A stretch of 64,000 nt of DNA from Gammaproteobacteria bacterium UBA7310 (GCA_002471665.1 DKQK01000072.1:64847-128846), one strand, 5' to 3'; shown: positions 1 through 9,169, counted from the stretch's first letter. The notes: generated by a model not told the origin, from the sequence alone. Translations and numbers: made by a program.

Positions 1-664
1 GGGAAGCGATGCGGTCCCGGGCGAGGCAGGACAGCTCCTGCTCGTCCGCATCCGCTGATGGGATGGGCGCGTGGATGATCAGTTCAACGTTGCCCGGCAC
101 CAGATTCAGGGAGCGCGCGGGCAGAACTTTTCCTGATCCGTTAATGGTGATGGGCAGCACCGGTAGCCCCAACTCTTTTGCCAGCTTGAAAGCCCCCCGT
201 TTGAACGGCAGCATTTGGACACCCTCGGTGCGGGTGCCCTCCGGGAAAAAGAAGATGGAGGTACCCTCGCGGATTTCTGCTTTTACCTGTTCGATGGAAG
301 CGCGGGCCTTGTCGCTGTCGGAACGGTCCACAAACACATGGCCCAGCTTCTCGCAGGCAATACCCAGGGCGGGTACCTTGCGCAGTTCCTGCTTCATAAC
401 CCAGCGAAAATCGATTCCCAGCCAGCCGTAAACCGCCAGAATATCAAAATGGCTGCGATGATTGGCCACGATCACGTAAGATTGGTGTGGGTCTACATGC
501 TGGCGGCCACTGACTTTTACCCGGGACAGCGACGACAGCGCGTTGATCCGTGCCCAGAGTACCGGCAGCATGCGGGCAAACCGATTTAGGCCAAGGGCCA
601 TCAGTACCACCACCAGCGCGCCGATCAGATTCGTGCTGAAGATGAGAATCGGCAGAAATATCAT
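1..664 (-). CDS. plsC: 1-acyl-sn-glycerol-3-phosphate acyltransferase (PlsC family), partial
   Basis: Membrane acyltransferase that would transfer an acyl chain to lysophosphatidate in phospholipid synthesis. Translating the minus strand gives an N-terminal hydrophobic stretch, then NHRSHFD (the NHX4D catalytic motif), a block around FVDRSDSDKAR, and FPEGTR, the substrate-binding motif. The reading frame is open to position 1, so the C-terminus lies outside the window. Start choice is uncertain: ATG at 664 begins exactly at the membrane segment but has no clear ribosome site. A TTG at 742 in the same frame would add 26 residues (including LEKQLGLLLYQPYK) and has AGGT upstream. The family call is firm; the start is not. 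Confidence 0.85.
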   Translation of the reverse strand, partial: MIFLPILIFSTNLIGALVVVLMALGLNRFARMLPVLWARINALSSLSRVKVSGRQHVDPHQSYVIVANHRSHFDILAVYGWLGIDFRWVMKQELRKVPALGIACEKLGHVFVDRSDSDKARASIEQVKAEIREGTSIFFFPEGTRTEGVQMLPFKRGAFKLAKELGLPVLPITINGSGKVLPARSLNLVPGNVELIIHAPIPSADADEQELSCLARDRIAS

Positions 665-959
665 GAGCTTATAGGGTTGGTAGAGGAGTAAGCCCAGCTG
701 CTTCTCCAAACCGGTAACCGCATTGTTTGAGGACGTATGCAAAAGACTACCTGACTTTTTAGCAAGAATTCACAGTCATAAAATTGTAATGGAAAAAGCA
801 TCCAGGCCAAGATCTAGAGTATTTCTGATTGTTTCATCACCACAGTGCGGTTCAGGTTTTTACATCCGTTGGCAATAAAAAAGCGCAATTGCCGTCATGC
901 CGTCAGTCTCGGCTAGACTTAAAACAATTGAAAAGTAACTTCATTGATGTGTTGAAATC

Positions 960-3431
960 ATGGCCCAGATCCGGAACTGTCGGTGGTGCTTGTCGCTGAG
1001 AATCCTTGCCGGCTTGTTGCTGATGAGCTGTGCCGTTGTGGTGCAGGCGGATACGCCTGTTGTTGATATCGGGCATAAGGATTTTTCCCAGCGCCTGGTG
1101 CAGCAGGTGGGTTTCATAGAAGACCCATCGACCCGGTGGACGATTCAGGATGTATTGCTGCAGCCGGTGTCGGCCTATTCCTATACGAACCGGGATACTC
1201 TGCAATTCGGCTACAGTGAATCGGCCTACTGGCTGCGTATCGCCATCCGCAATGCGTTGCCACACTCCACCACACTGACCCTGCAGGTTAGGTATCCGCT
1301 GCTGGATTTCGTGGACTTTTATCATCTGGACCAAAACAACCAGGTTGTACACCGCAAGGCAGGTGATCATCGGCCGCTGCAGGAGCGGGAATATCCCGTT
1401 AAGGATTACCTGCATCGGCTGGAGCTGGCTGCAGGCCAGCAACAGACAGTGTATGTGCGGGTACAGTCTACCAGCTCCTTGTCCCTGCCGGTTTATCTGT
1501 CCACGGAAACCGGGCTGGTGGCGCTCAATACCAGCACCGAGTGGCTGGACGGTGGCTATTACGGAATCGCGTTCGCCATGATGATGTATAACCTGCTGTT
1601 GATGCTGGTGGTACGGGAGCGTATTTATCTGGAATACGTGATTTGTGTTGTTCTGCAAATCGGCTTTATTGCGTCGCTCAATGGCTATGCCGGTATCCTG
1701 TTTCCTGAAAACCTGTTTCTTGCGGACAAGGGAATTTACTTTTGTTCCACCGCCATGGCGGTGGCCTTTATCCAGTTTACCCGCAGTTTTCTGCAGACCC
1801 GGGCTGAACTGCCCAGGCTGGATCGGTTCTATCGATACTACATGTGGGTGCCCGCTGTGGCTCTGCTGGTTGAAATGCTGGTTTCGCCCACCGTGGCCGC
1901 CAAGATTAATGTGTCCTTGGTGATGTTCACCGTGCTGTTGCTGTTTCCCGTTGCGCTATACCGTTATCTGACCGGTTACCAGGCGGCGTCCTATTTTGTG
2001 TTCGGGCAGGGGATGTTTTTATCCTCGGTGATTTTTACGTCGTTGTCTTCCTTGAATCTGGTGCCGTTCTATTTTCTGGCTCCGCTGGCCATTAAAGTGG
2101 GTTCGGCGGCGGAACTGATGCTGTTTTCCATGAGCCTGGCAGGGCGCATCAATGAGCTGAAACGCCGTCACTTTGAAATGTTGCGGGAGCAGGAAGTGGC
2201 TCAGGCGGAAACCAAGGTCAGTGAACGTCACCTGCAGGAAATGAGTCAGGTTAACCGGCAATTGGAGCAGGCCATTCAGGTTCGCTCCAAATTCCTGGCC
2301 AACATGAGTCACGAAATTCGCACACCCATGAACGGTATTCTGGGTATGCTGGAGCTGATCGATAAGCCGGGGCTGGATGCGGTACAGCGGCATTATGTGG
2401 ACATTGCCCGCCGCTCCGGCAGAACCCTGCTGGACCTGATCAACGATGTGTTGGACCTTTCCAAAATCGAGTCGGGCAAACTGGAACTGGAGAAGAAACC
2501 ATTCAGTTTACGGGAGTTGACCGAGGATCTGTGCAGCCTCTACAGCCAACAGGTGAAAAATAAACACCTGACCATCAAGGTGGTGGTGGATGCGGCCGTA
2601 CCGGATTATGTCATCGGCGACCGGACCCGGTTATGGCAGGTGCTGACCAATTTGATCAGCAATGCCATCAAGTTCACTCAGCGTGGCGGTGTGGTGCTGC
2701 GCCTGGACTCAGTGTACGCGGATGGGCAGCGCATTCGGTTTTCGGTATTGGATACGGGTATTGGTATTGCAGCGGACCAGCAGGAGGCGGTGTTCGACAG
2801 CTTTCAGCAAGCCGATGGTACCACCACCCGGGAATACGGTGGCACCGGCTTGGGTTTGAGCATCAGCCGTAAATTGGTACGGTTGATGGACGGTGAGCTG
2901 GCGCTAACGTCAACACCAGGGCAGGGCAGTGAATTCTGTTTCAGCCTTCCCTGTGAGACGGCCAGTCCTGAACAGATAGCGGAGCTGGAAGATCACGACG
3001 GTGATCCCATAAAGGTGGATCTGTCATCCTATCGGGTGCTGGTGGTTGAAGATAACGAAGTCAATCAAAAAGTGGCTGGCGGGATCCTGAGGAAGCTCGG
3101 TGTTCAAACGGTTGATGTGGTGGACAATGGACTGGAAGCCTTGAATTTTCTGCGCGAGCAGACAGTGGACATTGTGTTTATGGATGTGCAGATGCCGGTG
3201 ATGGATGGGTATGATGCAACCCGGCAGCTTCGGAAAATAGATGCCTTGGCGCAGCTGCCGGTGGTTGCCATGACAGCAAATGCCATGGATGGGGACCGTG
3301 ATGAATGCATGGCGGCCGGTATGAACGACTACGTGTCCAAGCCAATCAAATTGGATCAGGTGCGCCAGGCCCTGGTACGAAATCTGGTTCCTGCGGTCAA
3401 TGTGGAGGTTGATTCGGCCGCCAACAGTTAG
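960..3431 (+). CDS. 7TMR-DISM hybrid sensor histidine kinase with receiver domain
   Basis: Inner-membrane signalling protein of 823 residues. In order: signal peptide (1-30), periplasmic DISMED2-like sensor (about 35-185), seven-helix DISM membrane block (about 199-390), a coiled-coil linker, and HisKA with the phospho-acceptor in SHEIRTPMNG (His451). An HATPase domain with N, G1 (DTGIGI) and G2 (GGTGLGL) boxes follows, then a receiver domain with VLVVEDNEVNQK, FMDVQMPVMDG (Asp742) and KPI. No DNA-binding output domain is present, so a separate response regulator or Hpt protein is needed. The ligand is unknown; DISM sensors are often thought to sense carbohydrates or other small molecules. 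The gene stands alone before the TonB operon, about 75 bases upstream of it. Confidence 0.9.
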   Translation: MAQIRNCRWCLSLRILAGLLLMSCAVVVQADTPVVDIGHKDFSQRLVQQVGFIEDPSTRWTIQDVLLQPVSAYSYTNRDTLQFGYSESAYWLRIAIRNALPHSTTLTLQVRYPLLDFVDFYHLDQNNQVVHRKAGDHRPLQEREYPVKDYLHRLELAAGQQQTVYVRVQSTSSLSLPVYLSTETGLVALNTSTEWLDGGYYGIAFAMMMYNLLLMLVVRERIYLEYVICVVLQIGFIASLNGYAGILFPENLFLADKGIYFCSTAMAVAFIQFTRSFLQTRAELPRLDRFYRYYMWVPAVALLVEMLVSPTVAAKINVSLVMFTVLLLFPVALYRYLTGYQAASYFVFGQGMFLSSVIFTSLSSLNLVPFYFLAPLAIKVGSAAELMLFSMSLAGRINELKRRHFEMLREQEVAQAETKVSERHLQEMSQVNRQLEQAIQVRSKFLANMSHEIRTPMNGILGMLELIDKPGLDAVQRHYVDIARRSGRTLLDLINDVLDLSKIESGKLELEKKPFSLRELTEDLCSLYSQQVKNKHLTIKVVVDAAVPDYVIGDRTRLWQVLTNLISNAIKFTQRGGVVLRLDSVYADGQRIRFSVLDTGIGIAADQQEAVFDSFQQADGTTTREYGGTGLGLSISRKLVRLMDGELALTSTPGQGSEFCFSLPCETASPEQIAELEDHDGDPIKVDLSSYRVLVVEDNEVNQKVAGGILRKLGVQTVDVVDNGLEALNFLREQTVDIVFMDVQMPVMDGYDATRQLRKIDALAQLPVVAMTANAMDGDRDECMAAGMNDYVSKPIKLDQVRQALVRNLVPAVNVEVDSAANS

Positions 3432-3506
3432 TGATTTCCATTCCCTGTATCGTTGCACTAAAGTTTACACAGTATAACTCAGCCAGGTATTGCCGATGGG
3501 GTGGTA

Positions 3507-4295
3507 ATGAGAATCAGGTTTTTTTTATCGGTATTCTGCACGGTGCTGGTGGCCGGTGAGGCTCCAGCGCAAAGTCTGGAGCACAGTCTCGATGAGGCCC
3601 GTGCCATCAATCAGCAGGCCGTCAAATCTCAGCAAACAATCAATAAGGTGGCAGACAGCACCCGGCAGATGCTGGAGGAATACCGGCAACTGGCGCTGGA
3701 CAGCGATTATTTTCAGGTGCAGAAGCAACACCTGACTCAGGCATTGCAGCAGCAGGAAGCACGCAGGTCGGTGTTGCTCCATCAACTGGAAACCAGGCAA
3801 ATCACCGAGCAGCGGCTGCTGCCGTTGTTGGCCAGCATGGTGCAGGCATTGGAACAGTTTATTGTGCTGGACCTGCCGTTTCATCACCAGCAACGCATTG
3901 ACTCGGTATTGATGCTCCGGGAGCGGGTGCAGGATGTCAGCTTGTCGTTGGCGGATCGATTCCAATTGGTGATGGAAGCGTTCCAGATTGAATTGGAATA
4001 CGGCAATACTCTGGAAGCCTACCGGGATCAGATCCAGTGGCAGGGGCAATCACTGAGTGTGGCGTGTTTGCGGGTAGGGCGCACGGCGCTCTATTTCCTT
4101 ACCCCTGATGCAGCCACCGTGGGCTATTGGGATGCCGCCAGCCGCCAATGGGCTCCCTTGCCGGACCGCTTCGCCCGCGTGATTGGTGACGGGATACGGG
4201 TGGCCCGTGGCCAGGTTGCGCCCAGGTTGCTGCCGTTACCGATGGCGGCAGTCGAGTTGAGCGGGCAGCGCGGGGAGGCCGGTGATGGGCAATAG
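3507..4295 (+). CDS. DUF3450 family periplasmic protein of the TonB2-type operon
   Basis: Exported coiled-coil protein, about 262 residues, first gene of a tightly packed ExbB/ExbD/TonB operon. An N-terminal signal sequence ends near the Ala-rich APAQS. The next 150 residues are Gln-rich and predicted helical or coiled-coil (QQAVKSQQTINKV, then ALQQQEARRSVLL). A GTG at 3501 is also in frame, but ATG at 3507 has GGGG about five bases upstream and is preferred. DUF3450 proteins are repeatedly found beside TtpC-type ExbB proteins, so this is probably an accessory of the energy-transduction complex; the molecular role is not established. The end overlaps the next gene by 11 bases. Confidence 0.8.
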   Translation: MRIRFFLSVFCTVLVAGEAPAQSLEHSLDEARAINQQAVKSQQTINKVADSTRQMLEEYRQLALDSDYFQVQKQHLTQALQQQEARRSVLLHQLETRQITEQRLLPLLASMVQALEQFIVLDLPFHHQQRIDSVLMLRERVQDVSLSLADRFQLVMEAFQIELEYGNTLEAYRDQIQWQGQSLSVACLRVGRTALYFLTPDAATVGYWDAASRQWAPLPDRFARVIGDGIRVARGQVAPRLLPLPMAAVELSGQRGEAGDGQ

Positions 4296-5676
4296 ATTGC
4301 TGACGCTGTTGTCCTCACTGTTGCTGTCCGCCGCTGTGGCACTGATGCATTGTTCTGCTGTGGCCGCGGTTGAAGAGGCAGAAGCCCGATCGTTGGCCGA
4401 ATTACTGCAACGCTTGCAACAGGAGCGGACGCAACAGCAGGCCGAGCTGCGCGCCAGGGAACAACGCTTTCTTGAGGAACAGGCGCAGCAGAAAGCGCGC
4501 CTGGATCGGGCCCGGGCTGAAAAACGGCAGCAGATGAAAACCCTGCAACCACTGCAGGATGAGCTGGCGGATCTGACCGCCGAGGTGCAGCAACTTGAAT
4601 CCCGGTTACAGGAGCAAGGACAGGATCTGCGTGCTCTGCAGGGCGCTTTTGTCCGTATCGCCGGTGAGGTGCATGCCAGTCTGCAGCAATCCCTGGTTGT
4701 CCCGCAGCGACCGGAGCGCGAAGCCGAGCTGCAGCGCCTGTCAGCCCTGGACGCTCTTCCGCAAATCGAAGATCTTGAATCCCTGTGGCTGCTGCTGCAG
4801 GAGGAAATGACGCTGGCCGCCGCAGTGAGCCAGTACCAAGGCGTGTATACGGATGTGAGCGGTCAGGTGCGCTCCGGGAGCTTGGTGAGGGTGGGGGCAT
4901 TCACCACCTTTACCGCGGCTGGGTTCCTGCAGTTCATCCCGGAAAACGCCGAGCTGCTGTTGCCGGCCACGCAACCGGCCAGCCGGTATCAGAGTACGAT
5001 TGAGGATTTTTACCGGCACCCGTCAACCCTCACCACCTTAGTGGTTGATCCAACCCGGGGTGCCCTGATCAGGCAACTGGGGGCCAGCGTGTCGTTACGT
5101 GATCGCATCGAACAGGCCGGCCTGATTGGCATCATCATATTGGTGTTGGGGTCGCTGGGTGTGTTGTTGTCGCTGTGGCGCATCAGCTATCTGCTGTGGG
5201 TTTCGGTTAAAGTCAATTCGCAGTTGCAACATCTGCAGGCGCCGGTGGAGGATAACCCGCTGGGGCGTGTTTTGATTAAAGCCCGTCAGTTTCGCGTCGA
5301 GCGGGATGAAAACTATCAATTCAAACTGGATGAATCCGTACTGGCGGAGTTGCCTGCGCTGGAGCGTGGGCAGAACTTTATCAAGCTGCTGGCGGCCACT
5401 GCGCCCTTGCTGGGATTGCTGGGTACGGTAACAGGTATGATTCTGACGTTCCAATCCATCAGCTTGTTTGGCAATGGTGATCCCAAGTTGATGGCAGGCG
5501 GAATCTCCCAGGCGTTGATGACAACGGTGTTGGGCTTGGTGGTGGCCATTCCCCTGTTGTTCTCCCACAGTTTTGTGGTGTCGTTGTCACGTAACCTCGT
5601 GCAGCGCCTGGATCAGCAAAGTGCCGGTTTGCTGGCCCGGCAACTGGAAGGTGAGGTGGCGCATGCTGGTGAATGA
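4285..5676 (+). CDS. ttpC: TtpC-like MotA/TolQ/ExbB proton-channel family protein with N-terminal coiled coil
   Basis: About 463 residues, far longer than a normal ExbB (about 220-240). It has a signal-like N-terminus, a long Gln/Glu/Arg coiled coil (about 30-120), a periplasmic middle region, a transmembrane helix around GIIILVLGSLGVLL, and a C-terminal MotA/TolQ/ExbB domain (ATAPLLGLLGTVTGMILTF, then QALMTTVLGLVVAIPLLF). This layout matches TtpC of Vibrio TonB2 systems, a required fourth component that works with ExbB2/ExbD2/TonB2. Start ATG 4285 has GGGAGG seven bases upstream, in preference to an in-frame GTG at 4282. It overlaps both neighbours, implying translational coupling. Confidence 0.85.
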   Translation: MGNRLLTLLSSLLLSAAVALMHCSAVAAVEEAEARSLAELLQRLQQERTQQQAELRAREQRFLEEQAQQKARLDRARAEKRQQMKTLQPLQDELADLTAEVQQLESRLQEQGQDLRALQGAFVRIAGEVHASLQQSLVVPQRPEREAELQRLSALDALPQIEDLESLWLLLQEEMTLAAAVSQYQGVYTDVSGQVRSGSLVRVGAFTTFTAAGFLQFIPENAELLLPATQPASRYQSTIEDFYRHPSTLTTLVVDPTRGALIRQLGASVSLRDRIEQAGLIGIIILVLGSLGVLLSLWRISYLLWVSVKVNSQLQHLQAPVEDNPLGRVLIKARQFRVERDENYQFKLDESVLAELPALERGQNFIKLLAATAPLLGLLGTVTGMILTFQSISLFGNGDPKLMAGGISQALMTTVLGLVVAIPLLFSHSFVVSLSRNLVQRLDQQSAGLLARQLEGEVAHAGE

Positions 5677-6220
5677 TTACCTGCAGCGGTTACAGTTTTT
5701 TGCCGATCAGGGCGGCCCGGTGATCTGGTTGTTGCTGATGGTGTCCTGCCTGATGTGGACCCTGATCTTCGAGCGCCTGTGGTTCTATCGTTTCACTCTG
5801 CGGGTGTCCGCCCGCACATTGCGCCGGGCCTGGTTGCAGCGGCCGGATCGTCAATCCTGGAAGGCGCATTGCGTACGCCGGGGCCTGATCGCTGAGTTGT
5901 CTCTTAAGTTGTATTCGCCGCTGCCCATTATCAAAGTGCTGGTGTTGTTGTGCCCGCTGTTGGGATTGCTGGGTACGGTCACCGGTATGGTGGCGGTGTT
6001 TGATGTTATTGCCCTGCATGGTGCCGGTGATGCTCAGGGTGTGGCACGGGGTGTGTTCAGGGCGACTCTGCCCACCATGGCGGGCCTGGTGATTGCCATC
6101 AGCGGTTTGTATATGTCGGCGCAACTGCAACGGCTGGCGGGCAGAGCACTGGATCGTTTTGCTGATTCGCTGCAGATCGGCACAGTTGTACGCGAGGGAG
6201 GTGCTGAGCGCCGTGCGTAG
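5663..6220 (+). CDS. exbB: ExbB2-like biopolymer transport protein
   Basis: Short MotA/TolQ/ExbB protein (185 residues) that would form the proton channel energising TonB. Membrane helices are seen at about 17-37 (GGPVIWLLLMVSCLMWTLIF) and in the C-terminal half, where LLCPLLGLLGTVTGMVAVF and PTMAGLVIAISGLYM carry the family signature. The open frame reaches further upstream, but only from ATG 5663 does the protein look like ExbB, and GAGGTGG precedes this codon. It overlaps the upstream gene by 14 bases. The close parallel between its TGM motif and that of the preceding gene fits two diverged ExbB paralogues working in one complex. Confidence 0.87.
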   Translation: MLVNDYLQRLQFFADQGGPVIWLLLMVSCLMWTLIFERLWFYRFTLRVSARTLRRAWLQRPDRQSWKAHCVRRGLIAELSLKLYSPLPIIKVLVLLCPLLGLLGTVTGMVAVFDVIALHGAGDAQGVARGVFRATLPTMAGLVIAISGLYMSAQLQRLAGRALDRFADSLQIGTVVREGGAERRA

Positions 6221-6617
6221 ACACCAAAGGCCGGATCAGGAAACAGAACTGGATCTGACACCGATGCTGGATGTGGTGTTCATCATGTTGATTTTCTTTA
6301 TTGTGACCACCTCCTTTGTGAAAGAAGCTGGCATTACGGTGAATACACCGGAAGCTGAAACCGCACAGCGCCAGGAGAGCGCCAATATACTGATCGGCAT
6401 TGAGGAGTCCGGTTCCATCTGGATTGACGGCCGCCCGATTGACGTCCGGGCGTTGAAAGCCACCGTTGCCCGTCTGCATGCGGAAAACCCTCAAGGAACC
6501 GTGGTGGTGCAGTCGGATGAAAAAGCCGATACCGGTGTTTTGGTGAAAGTGATGGACCAGGTTCGGTTGGCCGGCATCGATAAAATCGCCGTGGCGTCGA
6601 GAGTCGCGCCGCCATGA
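6213..6617 (+). CDS. exbD: ExbD/TolR family biopolymer transport protein
   Basis: Single-pass inner-membrane protein of about 134 residues, the partner of ExbB. It opens with a short basic N-terminus (RRHQRP), then LTPMLDVVFIMLIFFIVTTSF, the ExbD/TolR transmembrane helix with its essential Asp (in MLDVV). A periplasmic domain follows, with VVVQSDEKADTGVLVKVMDQVRLAGI near the end. GTG at 6213 gives the usual family length; an in-frame GTG at 6201 would place the GAGGGAGG ribosome site on top of the start. It overlaps exbB by eight bases and ends in an ATGA overlap with tonB. Confidence 0.88.
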   Translation: MRRHQRPDQETELDLTPMLDVVFIMLIFFIVTTSFVKEAGITVNTPEAETAQRQESANILIGIEESGSIWIDGRPIDVRALKATVARLHAENPQGTVVVQSDEKADTGVLVKVMDQVRLAGIDKIAVASRVAPP

Positions 6618-7300
6618 TGTTGCGCTGTGTGGGCAGTGCGTTGGCGGGCCTGCTGATGTCGGTGCTGCTGTTTGTGTTCATGCTGCGACTGCTGGCAGAC
6701 GAGGCCGTACCGACCCAAATCGATCAGGCGGTCACGCGTATGGAATTTGTCGAGCTGCCGCCGCCTCCGGAACCTGAGCAGGAGCAGACCCAGGCCGAGG
6801 CGGCAGCGGCAGCAGAGCCCGCCTCCACCAGCAACCTGATGCCCGTCATGGCGCTGACGCCGGTCAGTCAACCGTTGCCATCGCCGCCGCTTGCGGCGCA
6901 GCCGGATTGGCAGGCCCTTACACCCGATGTGCCTGCTCCCTCATCCAGTGGACCTGTGCCGGTAAGCGCCGCTGGATTTGATGCCGGTAAAAAAGGCAAA
7001 GGGTATATTGAGGTGGTGCCGCTGGCGACGCGAAGGCCGAACATTCCAGAGCGGGCCTGGCATCACAAGATCGATGGCTGGGTATTGGTGGCGTTTACCC
7101 TGAAAGCGGATGGCCGCACCGCCAATGTGCGGGTGCTGGATGCCCAACCCGGGGGGGTGTTCGAGCAATCGGTGATAAGTGCCGTGGAAGACTGGCTTTA
7201 TGACATGGGTAACCTGAAGCAGCAGGGGGACATCGTTCTGACACAAAAGATTGAACTGTTCTGGCGCGACTATCCTGATAACAGCCCTTACCTGGATTAA
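6614..7300 (+). CDS. tonB: TonB family energy transducer
   Basis: Periplasm-spanning protein (228 residues) that carries proton-motive energy to TonB-dependent outer-membrane receptors. It has an N-terminal transmembrane anchor (about 6-30), a Pro/Glu-rich spacer (PPPPEPEQEQTQAE onward), and a C-terminal TonB domain (about 135-220) with GYIEVVPLATRRPNIPERAW and GWVLVAFTLKADGR, ending in FEQSVISAVEDWLYDMG. The spacer is short, as in TonB2 proteins. The start is shared with the exbD stop (ATGA), so the two are translationally coupled. No TonB-dependent receptor gene lies in the window. Confidence 0.88.
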   Translation: MMLRCVGSALAGLLMSVLLFVFMLRLLADEAVPTQIDQAVTRMEFVELPPPPEPEQEQTQAEAAAAAEPASTSNLMPVMALTPVSQPLPSPPLAAQPDWQALTPDVPAPSSSGPVPVSAAGFDAGKKGKGYIEVVPLATRRPNIPERAWHHKIDGWVLVAFTLKADGRTANVRVLDAQPGGVFEQSVISAVEDWLYDMGNLKQQGDIVLTQKIELFWRDYPDNSPYLD

Positions 7301-7302
7301 TC

Positions 7303-8541
7303 ATGGCGAGGATGGGATACGGAAAAGTACTGATCATAGTTGTTTTGCTGGCCCTGTCCGGCACCGCCGGCGCGCAACAGTATCGCAGCAAGCTGTTGTT
7401 GAATCCGGGCCGGGCGCTGAGCGAATCGGCCGCCGCCTCCATCGACGAGCTGGAAGCCCGCTTTGCGGATATCGAACAGGATTATGCCAGGGCCAGTGCC
7501 GGTTCCCAGTTGGCCCGGCACCATGTTCAGCAGGGAAACTATGAAAAAGCCATCGCCTACTACCAGTCCGCCCTGTCCACGCAGGGCCTTGCGCCCATCG
7601 TGCAGGCGGACTTGCGGCGCGAACTGGCTGAGGTTTATCTGCATACCCGGCAACCGGCCCAGGCTCTCGAAGCTCTGCAGGCGTTGGGGAGCTGGGAAAC
7701 GTTTTCAGATCCCGATGTATTGCTTACCTATGGCCGTGCCCAGTCCATGTTGGGCAATTACCTGGCAGTGGCCGATTGCCTGGATCGTCTGTTGCAGTTG
7801 GCATCACCAGAGCAACAGGGGTTGTACCAACGGATGGTGGTGCTGGCCTATGGCATCCAGGATTACCAACGCAGTGCCGCAATTCTGGAGGGGTTGCTGG
7901 AACACTTCCCCGGCCAGGCAGATTACTGGTTTCAATTGGTGTCGGTGCTGTTGAAGTTGGGGCAGCACCAGTCGGCACTGGATTATCTGCTGATGGCGCA
8001 ATGGCAGGGTATTACCTTTAGCCAACAGAATATTCTGTTGTTGGCGGGACTGCACGCCACCCAGGGTAATCCCTATGCCGGCGCCAAGGTTTTGGAGCAG
8101 GCATTGGATACGGGGGTGGTGGCGGAGAGTGGTGACCATTACCGGCTATTATTTGAATATTGGTTGCAGGCACGAGAACGGGAGCGGGCGCTGGCTGCCT
8201 TGGCCAGGGCCGCCAGGTTGTCCGGGGATGCGGAACTGTTTCTGTACTGGGCACAACAATTGATGGAGCAAGCCCGCTGGGGTGAGATGAATGGGGTGAT
8301 TCGAGAACTGTGCCAGGCGGGCATAGGGCCGCGCTATGTGGGGCGGGCAAATCTTATGTTGGGTATCAGTGAGTACGGCCTTGGTAAAAAGGCCGCGGCC
8401 TACCGGGCGTTTGCCAACGCAACCTTGTCCGGCGGTGTGAATACCCAGGCGGGCCACTGGCTGACGAAACTGGAGTCAGAAGGTGTTCAGGGGCGTGTGG
8501 CTGCCTCGGTTTCTGGACCTTGTCAGGCGGCTGTCCCATAA
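7303..8541 (+). CDS. Tetratricopeptide-repeat periplasmic protein of the TonB2-type operon
   Basis: Exported TPR protein of 412 residues. A signal peptide ends near GTAGAQQ. The remainder is a run of TPR-like helical pairs, for example LARHHVQQGNYEKAIAYYQS, then LAEVYLHTRQPAQALEALQA, and QLVSVLLKLGQHQSALDYLL. TPR proteins commonly close TonB2 operons; in Vibrio the corresponding protein (TtpB) is needed for TonB2 function, so a scaffold role is likely by analogy. It starts two bases after the tonB stop and is the last clear member of the operon, although the NUDIX gene follows after only 40 bases. Confidence 0.82.
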   Translation: MARMGYGKVLIIVVLLALSGTAGAQQYRSKLLLNPGRALSESAAASIDELEARFADIEQDYARASAGSQLARHHVQQGNYEKAIAYYQSALSTQGLAPIVQADLRRELAEVYLHTRQPAQALEALQALGSWETFSDPDVLLTYGRAQSMLGNYLAVADCLDRLLQLASPEQQGLYQRMVVLAYGIQDYQRSAAILEGLLEHFPGQADYWFQLVSVLLKLGQHQSALDYLLMAQWQGITFSQQNILLLAGLHATQGNPYAGAKVLEQALDTGVVAESGDHYRLLFEYWLQARERERALAALARAARLSGDAELFLYWAQQLMEQARWGEMNGVIRELCQAGIGPRYVGRANLMLGISEYGLGKKAAAYRAFANATLSGGVNTQAGHWLTKLESEGVQGRVAASVSGPCQAAVP

Positions 8542-8581
8542 TGAGCGCACTTTTTATGACGTGTGCTGTTTCAGGGATTGA

Positions 8582-9079
8582 ATGAACCGCAAATATTGCC
8601 TTGCATTTTTATTGTCACTTCTCACGCCGCTGTTGATCGCCTGTCAGCGCACCGGTCATGAGTGCCGTCCGGCAGCGAATGATGAGGTGGTGGGTAACGC
8701 CGGTTGCCTGATCCTGCAACAGGATAAGCTGCTCATGGTGCAGCAGCGCAACAATGGCCATTGGGCGCTGCCCGGTGGGACCGCGGCAGCGGGGGAAACG
8801 GCATCCTGTACCGCGGAGCGGGAAACGCTGGAGGAAACCGGGCTGGACGTTACGGCGCAATTCAGGATTCTGACCCTGGACAACGGATTTCATCTTTATC
8901 GCTGCTACGTCAACGGTGACAGCCCCGTGGGCCCCATAGACGCAATGGAAATTGTGCGCTGGGACTGGCTTGATATAAAGCAGCGTAAGCAGCTGCCCTG
9001 GCGCTTTGAAGAGCAGCGGGGGCTAATCGATGGCCTGGTTCGGGAACAGCAGCAGCGGGATCTGCGCTCAGTCGAATGA
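8582..9079 (+). CDS. NUDIX hydrolase with lipoprotein signal
   Basis: NUDIX phosphohydrolase (165 residues) with an unusual export signal. The first 21 residues form a hydrophobic signal ending in LLIAC, a good lipobox, so the mature protein would be lipid-anchored at Cys21. The NUDIX box follows at about 62-84: GTAAAGETASCTAERETLEE then TGL, which matches GX5EX7REUXEEXGU except Thr in the hydrophobic U position. The start has AGGGA five bases upstream. NUDIX enzymes normally act on cytoplasmic nucleotides, so an envelope location suggests an unusual substrate, or a signal that serves as a membrane anchor. Substrate unknown. Confidence 0.82.
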   Translation: MNRKYCLAFLLSLLTPLLIACQRTGHECRPAANDEVVGNAGCLILQQDKLLMVQQRNNGHWALPGGTAAAGETASCTAERETLEETGLDVTAQFRILTLDNGFHLYRCYVNGDSPVGPIDAMEIVRWDWLDIKQRKQLPWRFEEQRGLIDGLVREQQQRDLRSVE

Positions 9080-9125
9080 CACGTTCAGTGAAATAAAGTG
9101 GTCAGTGAAACATAACCTTTGATGG

Positions 9126-9169
9126 GGTGGTGCCGAACACCAGGGGTTGCTGGCGTGTTCGGCACCACC
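9126..9169. terminator. Long perfect hairpin between convergent genes
   Basis: GGTGGTGCCGAACAC at 9126-9140 is the exact reverse complement of 9155-9169, separated by a 14-base loop. It lies between the convergent NUDIX and GDPD genes. There is no T-run on either side, so it is not a textbook intrinsic terminator. It may block readthrough in both directions or protect transcript ends. Confidence 0.6.
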
